Assembly: GCA_946548895.1 (NCBI GenBank)
Contig: CAMNQF010000007.1
Location: 47,813-111,812, forward strand
Direction of reading: 5' to 3'
Length of the DNA: 64,000 nucleotides
DNA from: an uncultured bacterium
Lineage (GTDB): Bacteria; Bacillota; Clostridia; Oscillospirales; Oscillospiraceae
Part shown: in pieces, positions 40,507 to 51,200 of the stretch
Position numbering within the stretch: the stretch's first letter is position 1
Layout: the number at the start of each line of letters is the position of its first letter
Program-made: the position numbers and the translations under genes
The notes under the pieces: model-generated
Seen by the model: only the letters and a program-made list of their open reading frames with translations
Database searches by the model: none
What the model was told of the DNA's origin: nothing

Positions 40507-41931
40507 ATGCCTGATCTCTTGGGAGCCACCAACCCGGTACCGGGTTATGACAATACATCGGTCAACCGCAATATCCCCATCTCCCCCGGCAATACCCAGG
40601 TCCAGAACATCCCGGACCTGAACCGGGTCACCGGCGCGGACAACCGCACCGAACAGCAGGACGCCGGCCAGGCGGGGGGGCAGATTCGGTACGACTCCAA
40701 TTTCCAAACCTTCCTTCAGCAGCTGCGCCGGAACCAGGATATCACTGGGGTCATGGCCCGGCTGCTGCTTCGGGAAGGCACGTCGGTGTCCTCCGGCATG
40801 AGCGAGGGCATCGCGGAGGAGATGTCCCAGGTCCTTGAAATGCTGAAGATGGACCAGGGACAGCTGTTCCAGTTTCTCAGCGCCCAGATGCGCTCGGGCA
40901 CCCGGTTCGGCGGGGCGCTGTTCGCCCTGCTGCGCAGCGCCTATGCCCGGGCGGAATCGGACGGGGTCCGGGCGGACATCCTTACCTTTTTAAAAAGCTA
41001 CAGCGATTTTTCCTCCACCGGCCATATTGAGGGCAACCTGCTGCGCAACCTGTCTAACATGGCCAACGCCATGCCCGCCAGCTGGGGGGACCAGCTGCGC
41101 CAACTGCTGGCCCAGCTGGAGAACGGCGTGGCCGCCGGGGACAGGCAGGGGAACATCGAACTGATTCAGCAGAAGGTGTTCCCCTTCATGTCCGAGTACG
41201 TGAACGCCACCCACGACCTGGGCACCCCCCGGGAGCTGTTGAGCCTGCTGGCCCTGGACGTGGCCCGGTATGAGAACGGCTCGGAGGATAAGCTCCAGGA
41301 AGCGTTCCACCAGCTGTCCGGCTACGGCACCCTGAAGGGGATGCTGGGCGGCATCGACGGGGCGTCCCTGATGAAGCTGCTCCAGGCGGGGCAGTTCGGC
41401 CGGGCGTCCATGGCCACCCAGTTCTCCGACCACCTGGCCGCCGCCGCCGCCCGGGCCCTCCGGGGGGAGGGCAGCGCCGAGGTGCAGCAGGCGTTCCGCA
41501 ACCTGGTCAACGCCATGCTGGTCAACGAGAGCGTGTATATGCCCCTCAACCACTACATGATCCCGCTGGAAATGGACGGGAGGATGCTCTTTTCCGAGCT
41601 GTGGGTGGACCCGGACGCCGAGGAGAAGCGGAGCGGCCAGGGCCAGGGGGAGAAGTGCATGAAGTTCCTGCTCAAGATCGACGTGCAGGGGCTGGGCCTG
41701 TTCGACGTGATTCTCTCCAGCAAGGAGAAAAACGTGGGAATCATCGTCTGCTGCCCCGAGGGGGCGGCCCCCTTCTCCAAGGAGATGGAGCAGACCATCG
41801 GCCAGATCCTGGCCCGGAACGAGCTCACCTCCGCCGGGGTCAGCGTGCGGAAAATGGAGCGCCCCGTGACCCTCACCGAGGTGTTCCCCAAAATCTTTGA
41901 AGGGAAGAACAGTGTCAATGTCAAAGTATGA
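40507..41931 (+). CDS. YlqG-like protein with FliK-type C-terminal region
   Basis: A 474-residue protein with an Asn/Gln/Pro-rich N-terminus (about 1-60), a helical middle (about 60-330) and a C-terminal region (about 340-470) with HYMIPLEMDGRMLFSELWV, FLLKIDVQGLGLFDVILSS and ending in VFPKIFEGKNSVNVKV. The C-terminal pattern recalls the FliK C-domain that contacts FlhB. The next gene encodes an FlhB C-domain homologue, the same pairing as ylqG-ylqH in Bacillus. It is therefore assigned as YlqG-like. Whether it controls hook length is doubtful; the true fliK is expected upstream of this window. The ATG has AGGGGTGTG upstream. Confidence 0.72.
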   Translation: MPDLLGATNPVPGYDNTSVNRNIPISPGNTQVQNIPDLNRVTGADNRTEQQDAGQAGGQIRYDSNFQTFLQQLRRNQDITGVMARLLLREGTSVSSGMSEGIAEEMSQVLEMLKMDQGQLFQFLSAQMRSGTRFGGALFALLRSAYARAESDGVRADILTFLKSYSDFSSTGHIEGNLLRNLSNMANAMPASWGDQLRQLLAQLENGVAAGDRQGNIELIQQKVFPFMSEYVNATHDLGTPRELLSLLALDVARYENGSEDKLQEAFHQLSGYGTLKGMLGGIDGASLMKLLQAGQFGRASMATQFSDHLAAAAARALRGEGSAEVQQAFRNLVNAMLVNESVYMPLNHYMIPLEMDGRMLFSELWVDPDAEEKRSGQGQGEKCMKFLLKIDVQGLGLFDVILSSKEKNVGIIVCCPEGAAPFSKEMEQTIGQILARNELTSAGVSVRKMERPVTLTEVFPKIFEGKNSVNVKV

Positions 41932-42277
41932 CGGCAGGCGGAACCCGTCCAAAAAGGCGGTGGCCCTTCAGTATGAGGCCGGGGACGGCGCGCCGGTGAT
42001 CGTGGCCTCCGGCATGGGCTATATGGCGGAGAAGATCGTGGAGGTGGCCGCCGACAGCGGCGTGCCCATTTACGAGGACAACTCCCTGGCCACCATCCTC
42101 ACCCAGCTGAAGCTGGGCCAGGAGGTGCCCGAGGAGCTGTACAAGGCTATCGTGGAGATCTACGTGTATTTTCTGCATTTTGACCCCAATAAGCCTAAGG
42201 AGGGAGCCAAGCCCAAGGCCGGGCCGGCACCGGCGGAGGGCGCCCGGACCCAAGCGAACGAGGAACAGGAGGCATGA
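41918..42277 (+). CDS. FlhB C-domain homologue FhlB/YlqH (NPTH changed to NPSK)
   Basis: A 119-residue protein matching the FlhB cytoplasmic domain: NPSKKAVALQYEAGDGAPVI, then IYEDNSLATILTQLKLGQEV. In FlhB the same region reads NPTHFAVAL and is cut between N and P. Here the Thr-His is replaced by Ser-Lys, so self-cleavage is not expected to follow the usual course. Length beyond about residue 90 is a Pro/Ala/Glu tail. The ATG at 41918 overlaps the preceding gene by 14 bases. In Bacillus the equivalent gene (ylqH) can partly substitute for the FlhB C-domain. Confidence 0.87.
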   Translation: MSKYDGRRNPSKKAVALQYEAGDGAPVIVASGMGYMAEKIVEVAADSGVPIYEDNSLATILTQLKLGQEVPEELYKAIVEIYVYFLHFDPNKPKEGAKPKAGPAPAEGARTQANEEQEA

Positions 42278-42279
42278 GG

Positions 42280-42879
42280 ATGGAACAGAGCATTTACCTG
42301 CTGCTGGACAGCAAGGGCAGCCCCATCGCCCGGGGGAAGATCCAGGGGAGCACCAGCGGGCAGTTCTGGCAGCTCCAGGTGGAGGACGGCAAGATCGACG
42401 AGATCCTGGAGCATAAGAAGCTGAAGCTGCTGTCCATCATGGACGCGGGCCCCTCTTATGAGGGGGTCATCGTGCGCAGCCGCAACGACATGATCCAGCT
42501 GGAGATCACCAAGCTGGACCAGGACGCCGGCGATATGCGGAAGAACCTGCGGGTGGTGGCCCGCTTCAAGAGCCTGATCTACCCCCTGAGCGGCGCCTGG
42601 AAGGGCCGCAGGGAGATAGAGGCCAACGACCTGAGCTGCGGCGGCGTGGCCTTTTTTACCGACCACTCCCTCCAGGCGGGGGAGCAGCTGGAGATTGTCA
42701 TCCCCGTCACCAGCGAGCCCCTGGTGCTCAAGTGCCAGGTGCTGCGCCTGCGCCCCACCGAGCGGGCCTCCAGCGTGCTGTACGCCGCCAAGTTTGTGGA
42801 TATGTGCGAGGACGAGGAGACGTTCCTGCGGGAGGCGGTGTTCAACCTCCAGCTGCGGGGCAGGCCGAAAACAAACTGA
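42280..42879 (+). CDS. PilZ-domain protein (probable c-di-GMP receptor)
   Basis: A 199-residue protein with a YcgR-like N-terminal region (about 1-85) and a PilZ domain (about 86-190). Both c-di-GMP motifs are intact: RKNLR (RxxxR) and DLSCGG (DxSxxG). The ATG at 42280 is preferred to that at 42274 because AGGAGG has correct spacing. It follows fhlB directly and may act as a motor brake of the YcgR/DgrA type. Ligand binding is inferred from motif conservation. It precedes a large SLH protein. Confidence 0.86.
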   Translation: MEQSIYLLLDSKGSPIARGKIQGSTSGQFWQLQVEDGKIDEILEHKKLKLLSIMDAGPSYEGVIVRSRNDMIQLEITKLDQDAGDMRKNLRVVARFKSLIYPLSGAWKGRREIEANDLSCGGVAFFTDHSLQAGEQLEIVIPVTSEPLVLKCQVLRLRPTERASSVLYAAKFVDMCEDEETFLREAVFNLQLRGRPKTN

Positions 42880-42964
42880 GCCCAGCGCTCGGTTCAAGAT
42901 ATAGCTGCTGACAGAAACGGACAGACGCGGCGGCCCGCCGCGCCGGAAAGGAACGGACACACAC

Positions 42965-45900
42965 ATGAGCAAGCGTCAAACCAACCAAACGATCTGGAAC
43001 CGGCTGCGCCGGGGACTGGCAGCCTTGCTGTCCCTGGCGCTGCTGGCCGGACTGCTGCCGTCGGCGGTGGTCCCCGCCCAGGCCCACTGGGCCGACTCCT
43101 ATGTGAACACCCTGGTGGACTGGGGCGTCATGCGGGGCGACATCAACGGCAATATGGCCCCCCAGCGCAACATCACCCGGGCGGAGTTCGTCGCCATGAT
43201 GAACCGCGCCTACGGCTACACCCGTACGGCGGGCCACCCGTTTACCGATGTGAACGTCCGGGACTGGTTCTCGGAGGATATTGACATCGCCTACAATATG
43301 GGCTACTTCAAGGGGACCTCCGCCACCACGGCCTCCCCCAACGACACCCTGACCCGGGAGCAGGCGGCTGTGCTTCTCAGCCGGAACATGATGCTCCAGC
43401 CCACCGTGGGCGAGACGCTGGGCTTCTCCGACACCCGCACCCTCAGCGACTGGAGCCGGGGCCTGGTGGGCGCCGCCGCCGCCAACGGCATCATCAGCGG
43501 CTATAACGACGGCAGCTTCCAGCCCAAGCGGAACATCACCCGGGGCGAGGTGGCCGCCATGCTGGTGCGGGCCATCGGCACCCCCGTCAACACCTCCGGC
43601 GACCACCTGCTGGGCGACGTGTACGGCAACGTCACCGTCAACACCTCCGGCGTGAAGCTGCGGGACGGCACCATTGCCGGCAACCTCTACCTCACCGGCG
43701 GCATCGACCTGGGCGACGTGCTGCTGGAGAACGTCAACGTGCTGGGCGAGATCATCATCAGCGGCGGCGGCGAGAGCAGCTCCAGCCAGAGCAGCGTCCT
43801 GCTGCGCAACGTGACGGCGGACAGGATGCTGGTGGACAGCATCAGCCAGCAGTTTGTCACCATCCGCGCCGAGGGCAACACCGATATTCCCACCACCACC
43901 GTGCGCACCAACGCCTATGTGGATGACTCGTCCCTGCCCGGCTATGGCCTGAGCTTTATTGAGCTGGACGGCGAGCCCGGTACCCTGCTCCAGCTGGCGG
44001 GCAACGTCAAGGAGGTCATTAACCGCACGCCCCAGTCCAACCTCCAGGTGGTCCAGGGTTCCGCCGACAAGATCACCGTGGACGAGAAGGCCACCGGCTC
44101 CACCGTCCTGGTGGACGGGGACGCCCGGGTGGACGAGCTGGACCTGGACGTGGGCACCACCGTCACCGGCGAGGGCGATATCAGGGACCTGAACGTGGGC
44201 GCCGCGGGCTCTACTGTGGAGCAGCTGCCCGACAAAATTGTAATCCGCCCGGGCATTGACGCGGACATCAACGGCTCTGAGATGAACAGCAGCCAGGCCG
44301 CCGAGTCCTCCGCCGACCCCAGGCTGGAGGCGGGCTATCCCAAGGTGAAGAACATCGCCCCCACCTCCGCCGACCTGGTGTTCAAGGCCAATAAGAACGG
44401 CACCATCTACTGGGCGGTGTCCGCAGTCACCGACGGCTCCGTGGGCGAGGACGACCTGATCGAACCCCCCGCCTACGGCGGCAAGATCCTGGCCTCCGGC
44501 AATATCAGTGTCACCTCCTCCAAGGAGGAGTACACCACCTCCCTCAGCAACCTGACCCAGGACGGCTCCTATTACGTCAGCGCCATTCTGGTGGACGGCC
44601 GGGGCAACCGCAGCCCGGTGAAGGTCACCGCCTTCAGCACGCCGGACGGCACCACCCCCGCCTTCAACGCGGGCTACCCGGTGATGACCATGATTACCAC
44701 CCAGAACGCCCAGGTCACGGTTATGACCAACAAGAGCTGCCAGCTCTATTACGCCCTGCTGCCCGCCGGAAGCACGCCTCCCACCCCGGCGGAGTTCAAG
44801 GCCAACGCCGTGCGGGGCAACCTGGGCTACGGCGTGCGGGACGCGGTGAAGAATGTCACCCAGCCCATCAACGTCAACAACACCCCGCTCCAGGAGCTGA
44901 CCAATTACACCCTGTACCTGTGGCTCACCGACTACAACGGCGCCAAGAGCTCTCAGGTGTACGCCCTGAACTTCCGCACGCCCGACGAGCAGCCCCCCGT
45001 GATTGTGGACCGGGAGCAGACCAACGCCGACGCCAACTCCATTGAGCTGACCTTCTCCCTCAACGAGGCGGCCACCCTGTTCTGGGCCATTATCCCCGAG
45101 GGCGAGGACTACGAGATGGCCTTCGAGGGCGCCAACGAGGAGAACTACAAGCCCGGCGAGGGCGAGGTGTTTGAGGGCGCGGAGGACGACGCCGAGCTGA
45201 AGTCCCTGCTGCGCAAGCTCCAGATCAAGATTGAGTCCGGCGGCGGCAGCATTGTGAAGAACGGCCGCAAGCCGGTGAACGCCGCCTATACCAGCACCCA
45301 GGTCACCATGAACGAGACCCGGCCCCTGGACGCCGGCACCTCCTCCTACACCATGTACCTGGTGGCCAAGGACGCCGCGGGCAACTACTCCAAGGTGGAG
45401 AAGGTCAATGTCAAGACCCGGGACACTGTCCCGCCCACCGTGAAGCAGGAGTTCACCAGCCTCAACAACGCGGGCCAGCCCATGGCGAACACCGATATCC
45501 GGCTGGTGTTCTCAGAGGGGGTCCGCCCCGGCGTCAGCGACAAAACCTATCTGGAGCTGTACCAGATGGTGGAGGAAGCGGTGAACGCGGGCGACCCCAA
45601 GGCGGAAGCCACCGCCCGCACCGCCCTGGGCAAGGCGCTCCACAACGATTACATCAAGCTGTATTACGGCAAGACGGGCATCAACCAGAACGAGACGCCC
45701 TACTGCGACGGCTGTACGTACGATGAGGCCACGGATAAAATCGTGTACGACAACGCGGACGGCTGGCTCATCAACTACTGCAACGCGGTGGTGAAGATGG
45801 AGAGCGGCCAAATGGTGGTCACATTCCCCACTACCACAGGGGCCGACAACGCCCTGCGCCTGGTGAGCGGCACCACCCACCATTTCTACCTCAAGGACAT

Positions 45901-48208
45901 CCGCGACAACGCCGACGAGGCCAACCTCCTGGACCCCAACCCCACCGAATTGCCTGAATTCACCGTCAGCTTCGCCGAGGTGGAGCTGTCCGTGGTGAGC
46001 CACCGCCCGCCGGTGATGACCCAGGCGGTGAACCGGCCGGTGGTGCGGGACGACGACGGCAAGATTACCTCCACCGGGGGCACCCTGTTTGAGTATACGG
46101 TCAATGCCGACGGCACCGGGACCTACAAACCGGGCAGCCTGCCCCAGAACAACGACAACGAAAACCAGCGCATCGACCGCGCCTTCCGGGTCCACCCCAT
46201 GTTCCAGCCGGACAGCGTGGACCAGACCATGTGCTATGACATCCTGATCTGGGCCGACACCAACATGGACATCACCCTGTATTCCCGGCCCTATGGCAGT
46301 TCCGACCCCTGGGAGAAGGAGGGCACCGCCCAGTTCCGCGGCACGGTGGACGGCAACAGCCAGCGGCGCTTCGTCTACCGCAGCCTCACCGACATCCGCG
46401 AGGGTATGCGCCAGCCGGGATACCTCCACGAGCTGGAGGACCGGGAGTACGCCATCCACGTGGACCGGCTGAACCAGCTGGGCGACTACAGCAACCAGTA
46501 CGACTCCTGGAGCGACACCGTCAACCTCAAGGTTTCGGTGGTGGCCGGCCCGGACACCACCCTCCAGGAACTCCAGGTGGGGGTGAACAACGAGGCCCGC
46601 TATAACGAGGTGCTGGCCAAGGGCCTGTGGTCCATCGGCACCCCCGACCCCTTCAACACGGACATGACCTTCACCGACCGGGCCGCGCCCAAGATCACCC
46701 AGATCCGCGTCACCCCCAGCGACACCAGCCCCGTGATCTCCATCACCATGGACCACCCGGGCCAGGTCAACTACATCATCTTCCCCCTCAGCGACCTGAT
46801 GTATAAAAAGACGGACGCCTCCGCGCCGGAAAAGGTGCTCAGCGGCACCCCGGTGACCAGCGTGATTGACAGGATCAGCAGCTACTTCATCTCGGAGGAA
46901 GTGGTTTTGAAGGGGGAGACCACCACGCCGCCCCTGCCGGTCACCAAGATGCAGGAGATCAACAGCTCCATCGGCGGCGCGGGCACCGCCCTCACCACGC
47001 CCAGCAGCGACCGGGTGGTGGACGGCGTGTTCAGCGAGACCTCCGGCGTCATCAAGGGCACCACCGCCTTTGTGGGCCGGGGCAGCGCCGCCCGCATCGA
47101 CCTGACCGGCCTGGTGCAGCCCAACACCATTTACTATGTCTGTGTGGTGCCCCAGGGCTCCACGCCCCAGTCCTTTGCCACGGAGGCCACGGGCTACTAC
47201 TTCACCACCGACATGGCGGAGCGGCCCATCCTGAAGCTGGAGAGCACCGGCAGCACCAACGTCACCGCCATTGTGGACCGCACCTCCACCGTCCAGTCCA
47301 AGCTGCTGATTATGAGCGGCCTCACGAAGCATATGCTCATGGAGCCGTTCAACAAGCACGTGGACACCGCGCTGCACACCGACTTCACGGGTTCCGCCTA
47401 TGACAAGACCACATACACGGTGCTCCAGGCCCTGTTCGACGACTTTACCGGGGTCAACCCCGGCCCCAACGGCTACCCCTCCGTGTTCGACCAGTACGCC
47501 GACGACGATACCAAGCGGGCTGTGCGCCAGCTGATCTCCGGCGGCGGCGTGGGCGAGCTGGTGAAGGCCAACTGGGGTCCCAATGAGATCCCCGTCCGGG
47601 GCGGCGCCACCACCGGCAGCGCCGGCATGACCTACGCCTCCACCAACCTGCGGGAGAACGTGGACTACGTCTGTCTCGGCATGGCCAGCATCCCCGACGC
47701 CCAGGGCAACAGCCCGGATGCCAGTTACGCCTTCCGCGCCAACTTCCCCATCCAGCTGATGAACGACCAGGCGCCGAAGATTCTCAGCGTGGGCCTGGAT
47801 CTGACCTATAATGACACCACCAAGCGAATCAAAGGCCAGATCGTCCTAGCCTTTGACCGGGAGCTCTACCGGGAGCCCAGCGGCTATCCCCGCCTGCCTG
47901 TAACCCAGTCCTCCGCGTCGGCCCAGAACGGCGCCACGGTCAACAACGGCGGCACCCACTACGGCCTGGGCGGAGCGGTGAACGGGGGAACCAACGTGAC
48001 AATCTATGACGATCCGGCGATAGGCAACACCAACTCCATCTACCTGAACGTAACCAACAAGGCGGGCACCGAGATCACCATCACCATCCCCAACGTCCTG
48101 TGCAACCGCTGGGGCACGCCGGTGACGGCGGGCACGGTGACGGTCACCTATGACAAGGATAACGACACGTTCAGCTATCGGATCAGCCCTGCCGGCCTGC
48201 GCGCCTGA
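42965..48208 (+). CDS. Very large SLH-domain surface protein (1747 aa)
   Basis: A secreted protein with a signal peptide (basic start, then LRRGLAALLSLALLAGLLPS). Three S-layer-homology (SLH) domains follow at about residues 40-85, 90-140 and 150-205 (ITRAEFVAMMNRAYGY, LTREQAAVLLSRNM, ITRGEVAAMLVRAI). SLH domains hold proteins to secondary cell-wall polymers. About 200 residues after them form a beta-rich, right-handed-helix-like region (LYLTGGIDLGDVLLENVNVL). The remainder is a series of beta-sandwich-like, Ig/FN3-type modules rich in Thr/Asp/Asn. No enzyme motif is recognised. The start has GAAAGGAACGG. A strong terminator follows. Confidence 0.87.
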   Translation: MSKRQTNQTIWNRLRRGLAALLSLALLAGLLPSAVVPAQAHWADSYVNTLVDWGVMRGDINGNMAPQRNITRAEFVAMMNRAYGYTRTAGHPFTDVNVRDWFSEDIDIAYNMGYFKGTSATTASPNDTLTREQAAVLLSRNMMLQPTVGETLGFSDTRTLSDWSRGLVGAAAANGIISGYNDGSFQPKRNITRGEVAAMLVRAIGTPVNTSGDHLLGDVYGNVTVNTSGVKLRDGTIAGNLYLTGGIDLGDVLLENVNVLGEIIISGGGESSSSQSSVLLRNVTADRMLVDSISQQFVTIRAEGNTDIPTTTVRTNAYVDDSSLPGYGLSFIELDGEPGTLLQLAGNVKEVINRTPQSNLQVVQGSADKITVDEKATGSTVLVDGDARVDELDLDVGTTVTGEGDIRDLNVGAAGSTVEQLPDKIVIRPGIDADINGSEMNSSQAAESSADPRLEAGYPKVKNIAPTSADLVFKANKNGTIYWAVSAVTDGSVGEDDLIEPPAYGGKILASGNISVTSSKEEYTTSLSNLTQDGSYYVSAILVDGRGNRSPVKVTAFSTPDGTTPAFNAGYPVMTMITTQNAQVTVMTNKSCQLYYALLPAGSTPPTPAEFKANAVRGNLGYGVRDAVKNVTQPINVNNTPLQELTNYTLYLWLTDYNGAKSSQVYALNFRTPDEQPPVIVDREQTNADANSIELTFSLNEAATLFWAIIPEGEDYEMAFEGANEENYKPGEGEVFEGAEDDAELKSLLRKLQIKIESGGGSIVKNGRKPVNAAYTSTQVTMNETRPLDAGTSSYTMYLVAKDAAGNYSKVEKVNVKTRDTVPPTVKQEFTSLNNAGQPMANTDIRLVFSEGVRPGVSDKTYLELYQMVEEAVNAGDPKAEATARTALGKALHNDYIKLYYGKTGINQNETPYCDGCTYDEATDKIVYDNADGWLINYCNAVVKMESGQMVVTFPTTTGADNALRLVSGTTHHFYLKDIRDNADEANLLDPNPTELPEFTVSFAEVELSVVSHRPPVMTQAVNRPVVRDDDGKITSTGGTLFEYTVNADGTGTYKPGSLPQNNDNENQRIDRAFRVHPMFQPDSVDQTMCYDILIWADTNMDITLYSRPYGSSDPWEKEGTAQFRGTVDGNSQRRFVYRSLTDIREGMRQPGYLHELEDREYAIHVDRLNQLGDYSNQYDSWSDTVNLKVSVVAGPDTTLQELQVGVNNEARYNEVLAKGLWSIGTPDPFNTDMTFTDRAAPKITQIRVTPSDTSPVISITMDHPGQVNYIIFPLSDLMYKKTDASAPEKVLSGTPVTSVIDRISSYFISEEVVLKGETTTPPLPVTKMQEINSSIGGAGTALTTPSSDRVVDGVFSETSGVIKGTTAFVGRGSAARIDLTGLVQPNTIYYVCVVPQGSTPQSFATEATGYYFTTDMAERPILKLESTGSTNVTAIVDRTSTVQSKLLIMSGLTKHMLMEPFNKHVDTALHTDFTGSAYDKTTYTVLQALFDDFTGVNPGPNGYPSVFDQYADDDTKRAVRQLISGGGVGELVKANWGPNEIPVRGGATTGSAGMTYASTNLRENVDYVCLGMASIPDAQGNSPDASYAFRANFPIQLMNDQAPKILSVGLDLTYNDTTKRIKGQIVLAFDRELYREPSGYPRLPVTQSSASAQNGATVNNGGTHYGLGGAVNGGTNVTIYDDPAIGNTNSIYLNVTNKAGTEITITIPNVLCNRWGTPVTAGTVTVTYDKDNDTFSYRISPAGLRA

Positions 48209-48229
48209 CACGCCGCAAAACTCGACCCC

Positions 48230-48265
48230 GGGAGCGGGCGGATCCCCGCCCGCTCCCCATTTTTC
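48230..48265 (+). terminator. Intrinsic terminator between the two SLH genes
   Basis: GGGAGCGGGCGG (48230-48241) pairs with CCGCCCGCTCCC (48246-48257) around ATCC, followed by CATTTTTC. It lies 22 bases after the first SLH gene, so the second may have its own promoter or be expressed by readthrough. Confidence 0.88.
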
Positions 48266-48298
48266 GAAACAAACTCACCGCGCAAAGGAGTACGAACT

Positions 48299-51200
48299 AT
48301 GAAGCATAGCGTTTTGCGCCGCCTGGGCGCGCTGGCTCTGGCGCTGGCCCTGGCGGTCCCCCTGGCGTCCGGGCCCGCGCAGGCGGCGTCCGGGCCCGCG
48401 GATGACCCTATTGTCAGAATTGAATTGAACGAAACCGCCATAGAGCTGACCTATGATAACGACGCGAAAGAACCCCCGTCATTCCAGCTGATTGCCTACT
48501 CAATCAGCGCCGCAGGCCAAAGAACCCGGCTGATGGGGAATACCCTCATCTGGAGCATTGACAATGAGAACGCGGCTGAAGTGAGGTCCAATGGCAAGGT
48601 GACCGCGAAAAAGCAGGACCTGCCCGGCAGCTCCATCGCAACCGTCACCGCCAAGCTGAAGGATGATGAGACAATGACGGCGGCCTGCCAGGTCACCGTT
48701 ATCACGCCCCCCCCCGCGCCGGAGCCGGTCAACAGCGTGCGGATTGATCGGACGGACAGCTCCTACCAGACGGGCGTGTCCCAGATCAATCTGAACCTGC
48801 CCAGAAACGCCACCAAGCCCGTCACCGCCCAGGTTTCCGCCACGGTGACCTATGACAGCCACACCGACCATGAAGTGGTGTGGGAGGTGTTCGACCCCAA
48901 CCAGGCCATCACCTTTGACCAGGCCACCGGCCTGATTACCGCCGTGGGGGGCGGCACCGCCGTCATCACCGCCAAGGCCAAGGCGGATGAGAAGAAAACC
49001 GCCTCCGTCACCGTCACTGTCACCGCCTACGGGGTGATCAACGTCACCGGCGTGACGGTGAGCAAGCAGGAGCTGAAACTGGGCCTGGCGGAGAGCGACA
49101 CCCTCACCGCCGCTGTTCAGCCCAGCAGTGTAAAGGATAAAACATTGTCCATCACCACGGAGCCCCTGGGCATTGTGGACGTGGCCGATGTCAACGGCAA
49201 GGGCCAGCAGTTCCGGGTCACCGGCGTTGGGCTGGGCAAGGCCAAGATCACCTTCACCTCCGTGTTTGACCCCACCAAGTCCGCCGTGTGCGAGGTGGAG
49301 GTGACCCCGGCGCTGAAGACGCTCACCATTGACGGCAAGAATTCCGACAACCAGCTCATTCTGACCGGCGTTGGCCCCGGCGACCATAAGCTGATCCACG
49401 CCGTCCCCGGTTCAAACGGCTACGGCGCCCCCAGCTACAACGCCGCCAACATCAACTGGACCAGCTCGGACGCCTCCGTGTTCACCGTTCAGAAGGATTC
49501 CAGCTATGCCAACGGCTGCTACGCCCGGATCAACCTGGTGGCCCCCGGCAAGGCGGAGCTCACCGTGCAATACGGCAAGGATGAGAACATCAAGGACACG
49601 GTGGAAGTGGAGGTCCCCGGCATCCTGCTGGACACCACCAGCGGCGTGCTGAACATGGTGAACAACGCTTTGACCATGCAGGTGGGCCAGACCGAGCAGC
49701 TGGTTATCAAGTCCTTCGGCTCCGCCAGCGGTGATTCCAGCCTCCGGCCCACATGGTTTTCCACCGACACCTCCATTGTCACGGCGGATAACGGCAAGCT
49801 CATCGCCCGGACGGTGGGCACCGCCACCGTGGAAGTCACCCGGGGGAGCTACACCGCCAAGTGCACCGTCACCGTGAGGGAGGACACCTCCACCCTCATC
49901 ACCGCCTCCGGCACCTACAGCAGCGGCAGGCCCCTGGCGCTGTCCAGCCTCCAGAGCCAGCTGAACACCGCCTGCGTGACCAAGACGGAGAGCGCGCTGT
50001 CCTATGTCACCAACCTGTCCGTCCCCACCGCCCAGGGCATCCTCCACAACACCCACCGTTCCGAGGCGGACACCGGCGCGGGCATCGGCGCCACCGAGAA
50101 GTATTACCCCGGCCGCACCGGCCTCGACTCGTTGAGCGCCGTGTCCTTTGTGCCCCGGGCCGACTTCAGCGGCACCGCCGAGATCAGCTACACCGGCGTG
50201 GGCAGCAACGGCAGGTCCTTTGACGGAACCATCCGGGTGGCGGTGTCCGGCACAGGCCAGGGCGGAGGCGACGTGAGCTATTCCTCCAACGGGTCCCCGG
50301 TGTCCTTTGTGGCCGACGACTTCAGCAGCGTCATCAGCGCCAAAACCGGGCGCAGCCTGAAGTACCTCACCTTTACGCCTCCCCAGTCCAGCGTGGGCAC
50401 ACTGTATTACGGCTATATCGATGACAGCCACCCCGGGGAGAAGGTGCAGTCCGCCACCCAATACCGCCGGGCCGGCAGCCCCAGCCTGGACAAGGTGAGC
50501 TTCGTCCCCGCCGACGGGTATCAGGGCACGGTGCGGATCAGCTACCGCGCTGTGGACACCGCCGACACCCCGTACACCGGCACGGTGACCATCAACGTGA
50601 CCCGGCAGAACGCGACCAGGGACCCCGCCGATATCTTTTACTACGCGCCCCAGGACGGCTGGGCGGTGTTCCAGGCCAGGGACTTCAGCGCCGCCAGCCT
50701 GCGGGTCATCGGCGAGACGCTGTCCTATGTGCGCTTTGAGCTGCCTCCCTCCAGCGAGGGTACCCTGTTCCACAACTACCGGGGTTACGGCAGCTATGAC
50801 AGCGCCGTGACCTCCACCACCGATTACCGGGTGAACGGCAGCCCGGCCCTGGACCGGGTGGCCTTTGTCCCCGCCACCACCGCCAGCGGCCAGATGACCG
50901 TCCGCTACACCGGCTACAGCGTGCGGGGCACCGCCTTCACCGGCACGGTATACATCAACCCCGGGAGCGGCTGGAACGACAACAACCAGGTCCAGGACGA
51001 CACTTGGTACCGGGTCAACAGCGGGGCGTCGGTCAACCTCAACGCCTATGACTTCAACAACGCCTGCGTGGCCGCCACGGGCGCCAGCCTGAGTTACATC
51101 CGCTTCACCCAGCTGCCCGCCATCGGCCAGGGCACTCTGCGCTACCGCAGCGGCAACAGCAATATCTACGGCAACGTCCAGGTCAACACTTCCTACTACC

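Noticed and set aside
40507..41931. The main hook-length control protein FliK
   Set aside because: It lies away from the hook genes and overlaps fhlB as in the ylqG-ylqH pair. Resemblance to FliK is limited to the C-terminal region.
42880..42964. Promoter for the first SLH gene
   Set aside because: No convincing -35/-10 pair with correct spacing was found; the gene may be read from upstream.
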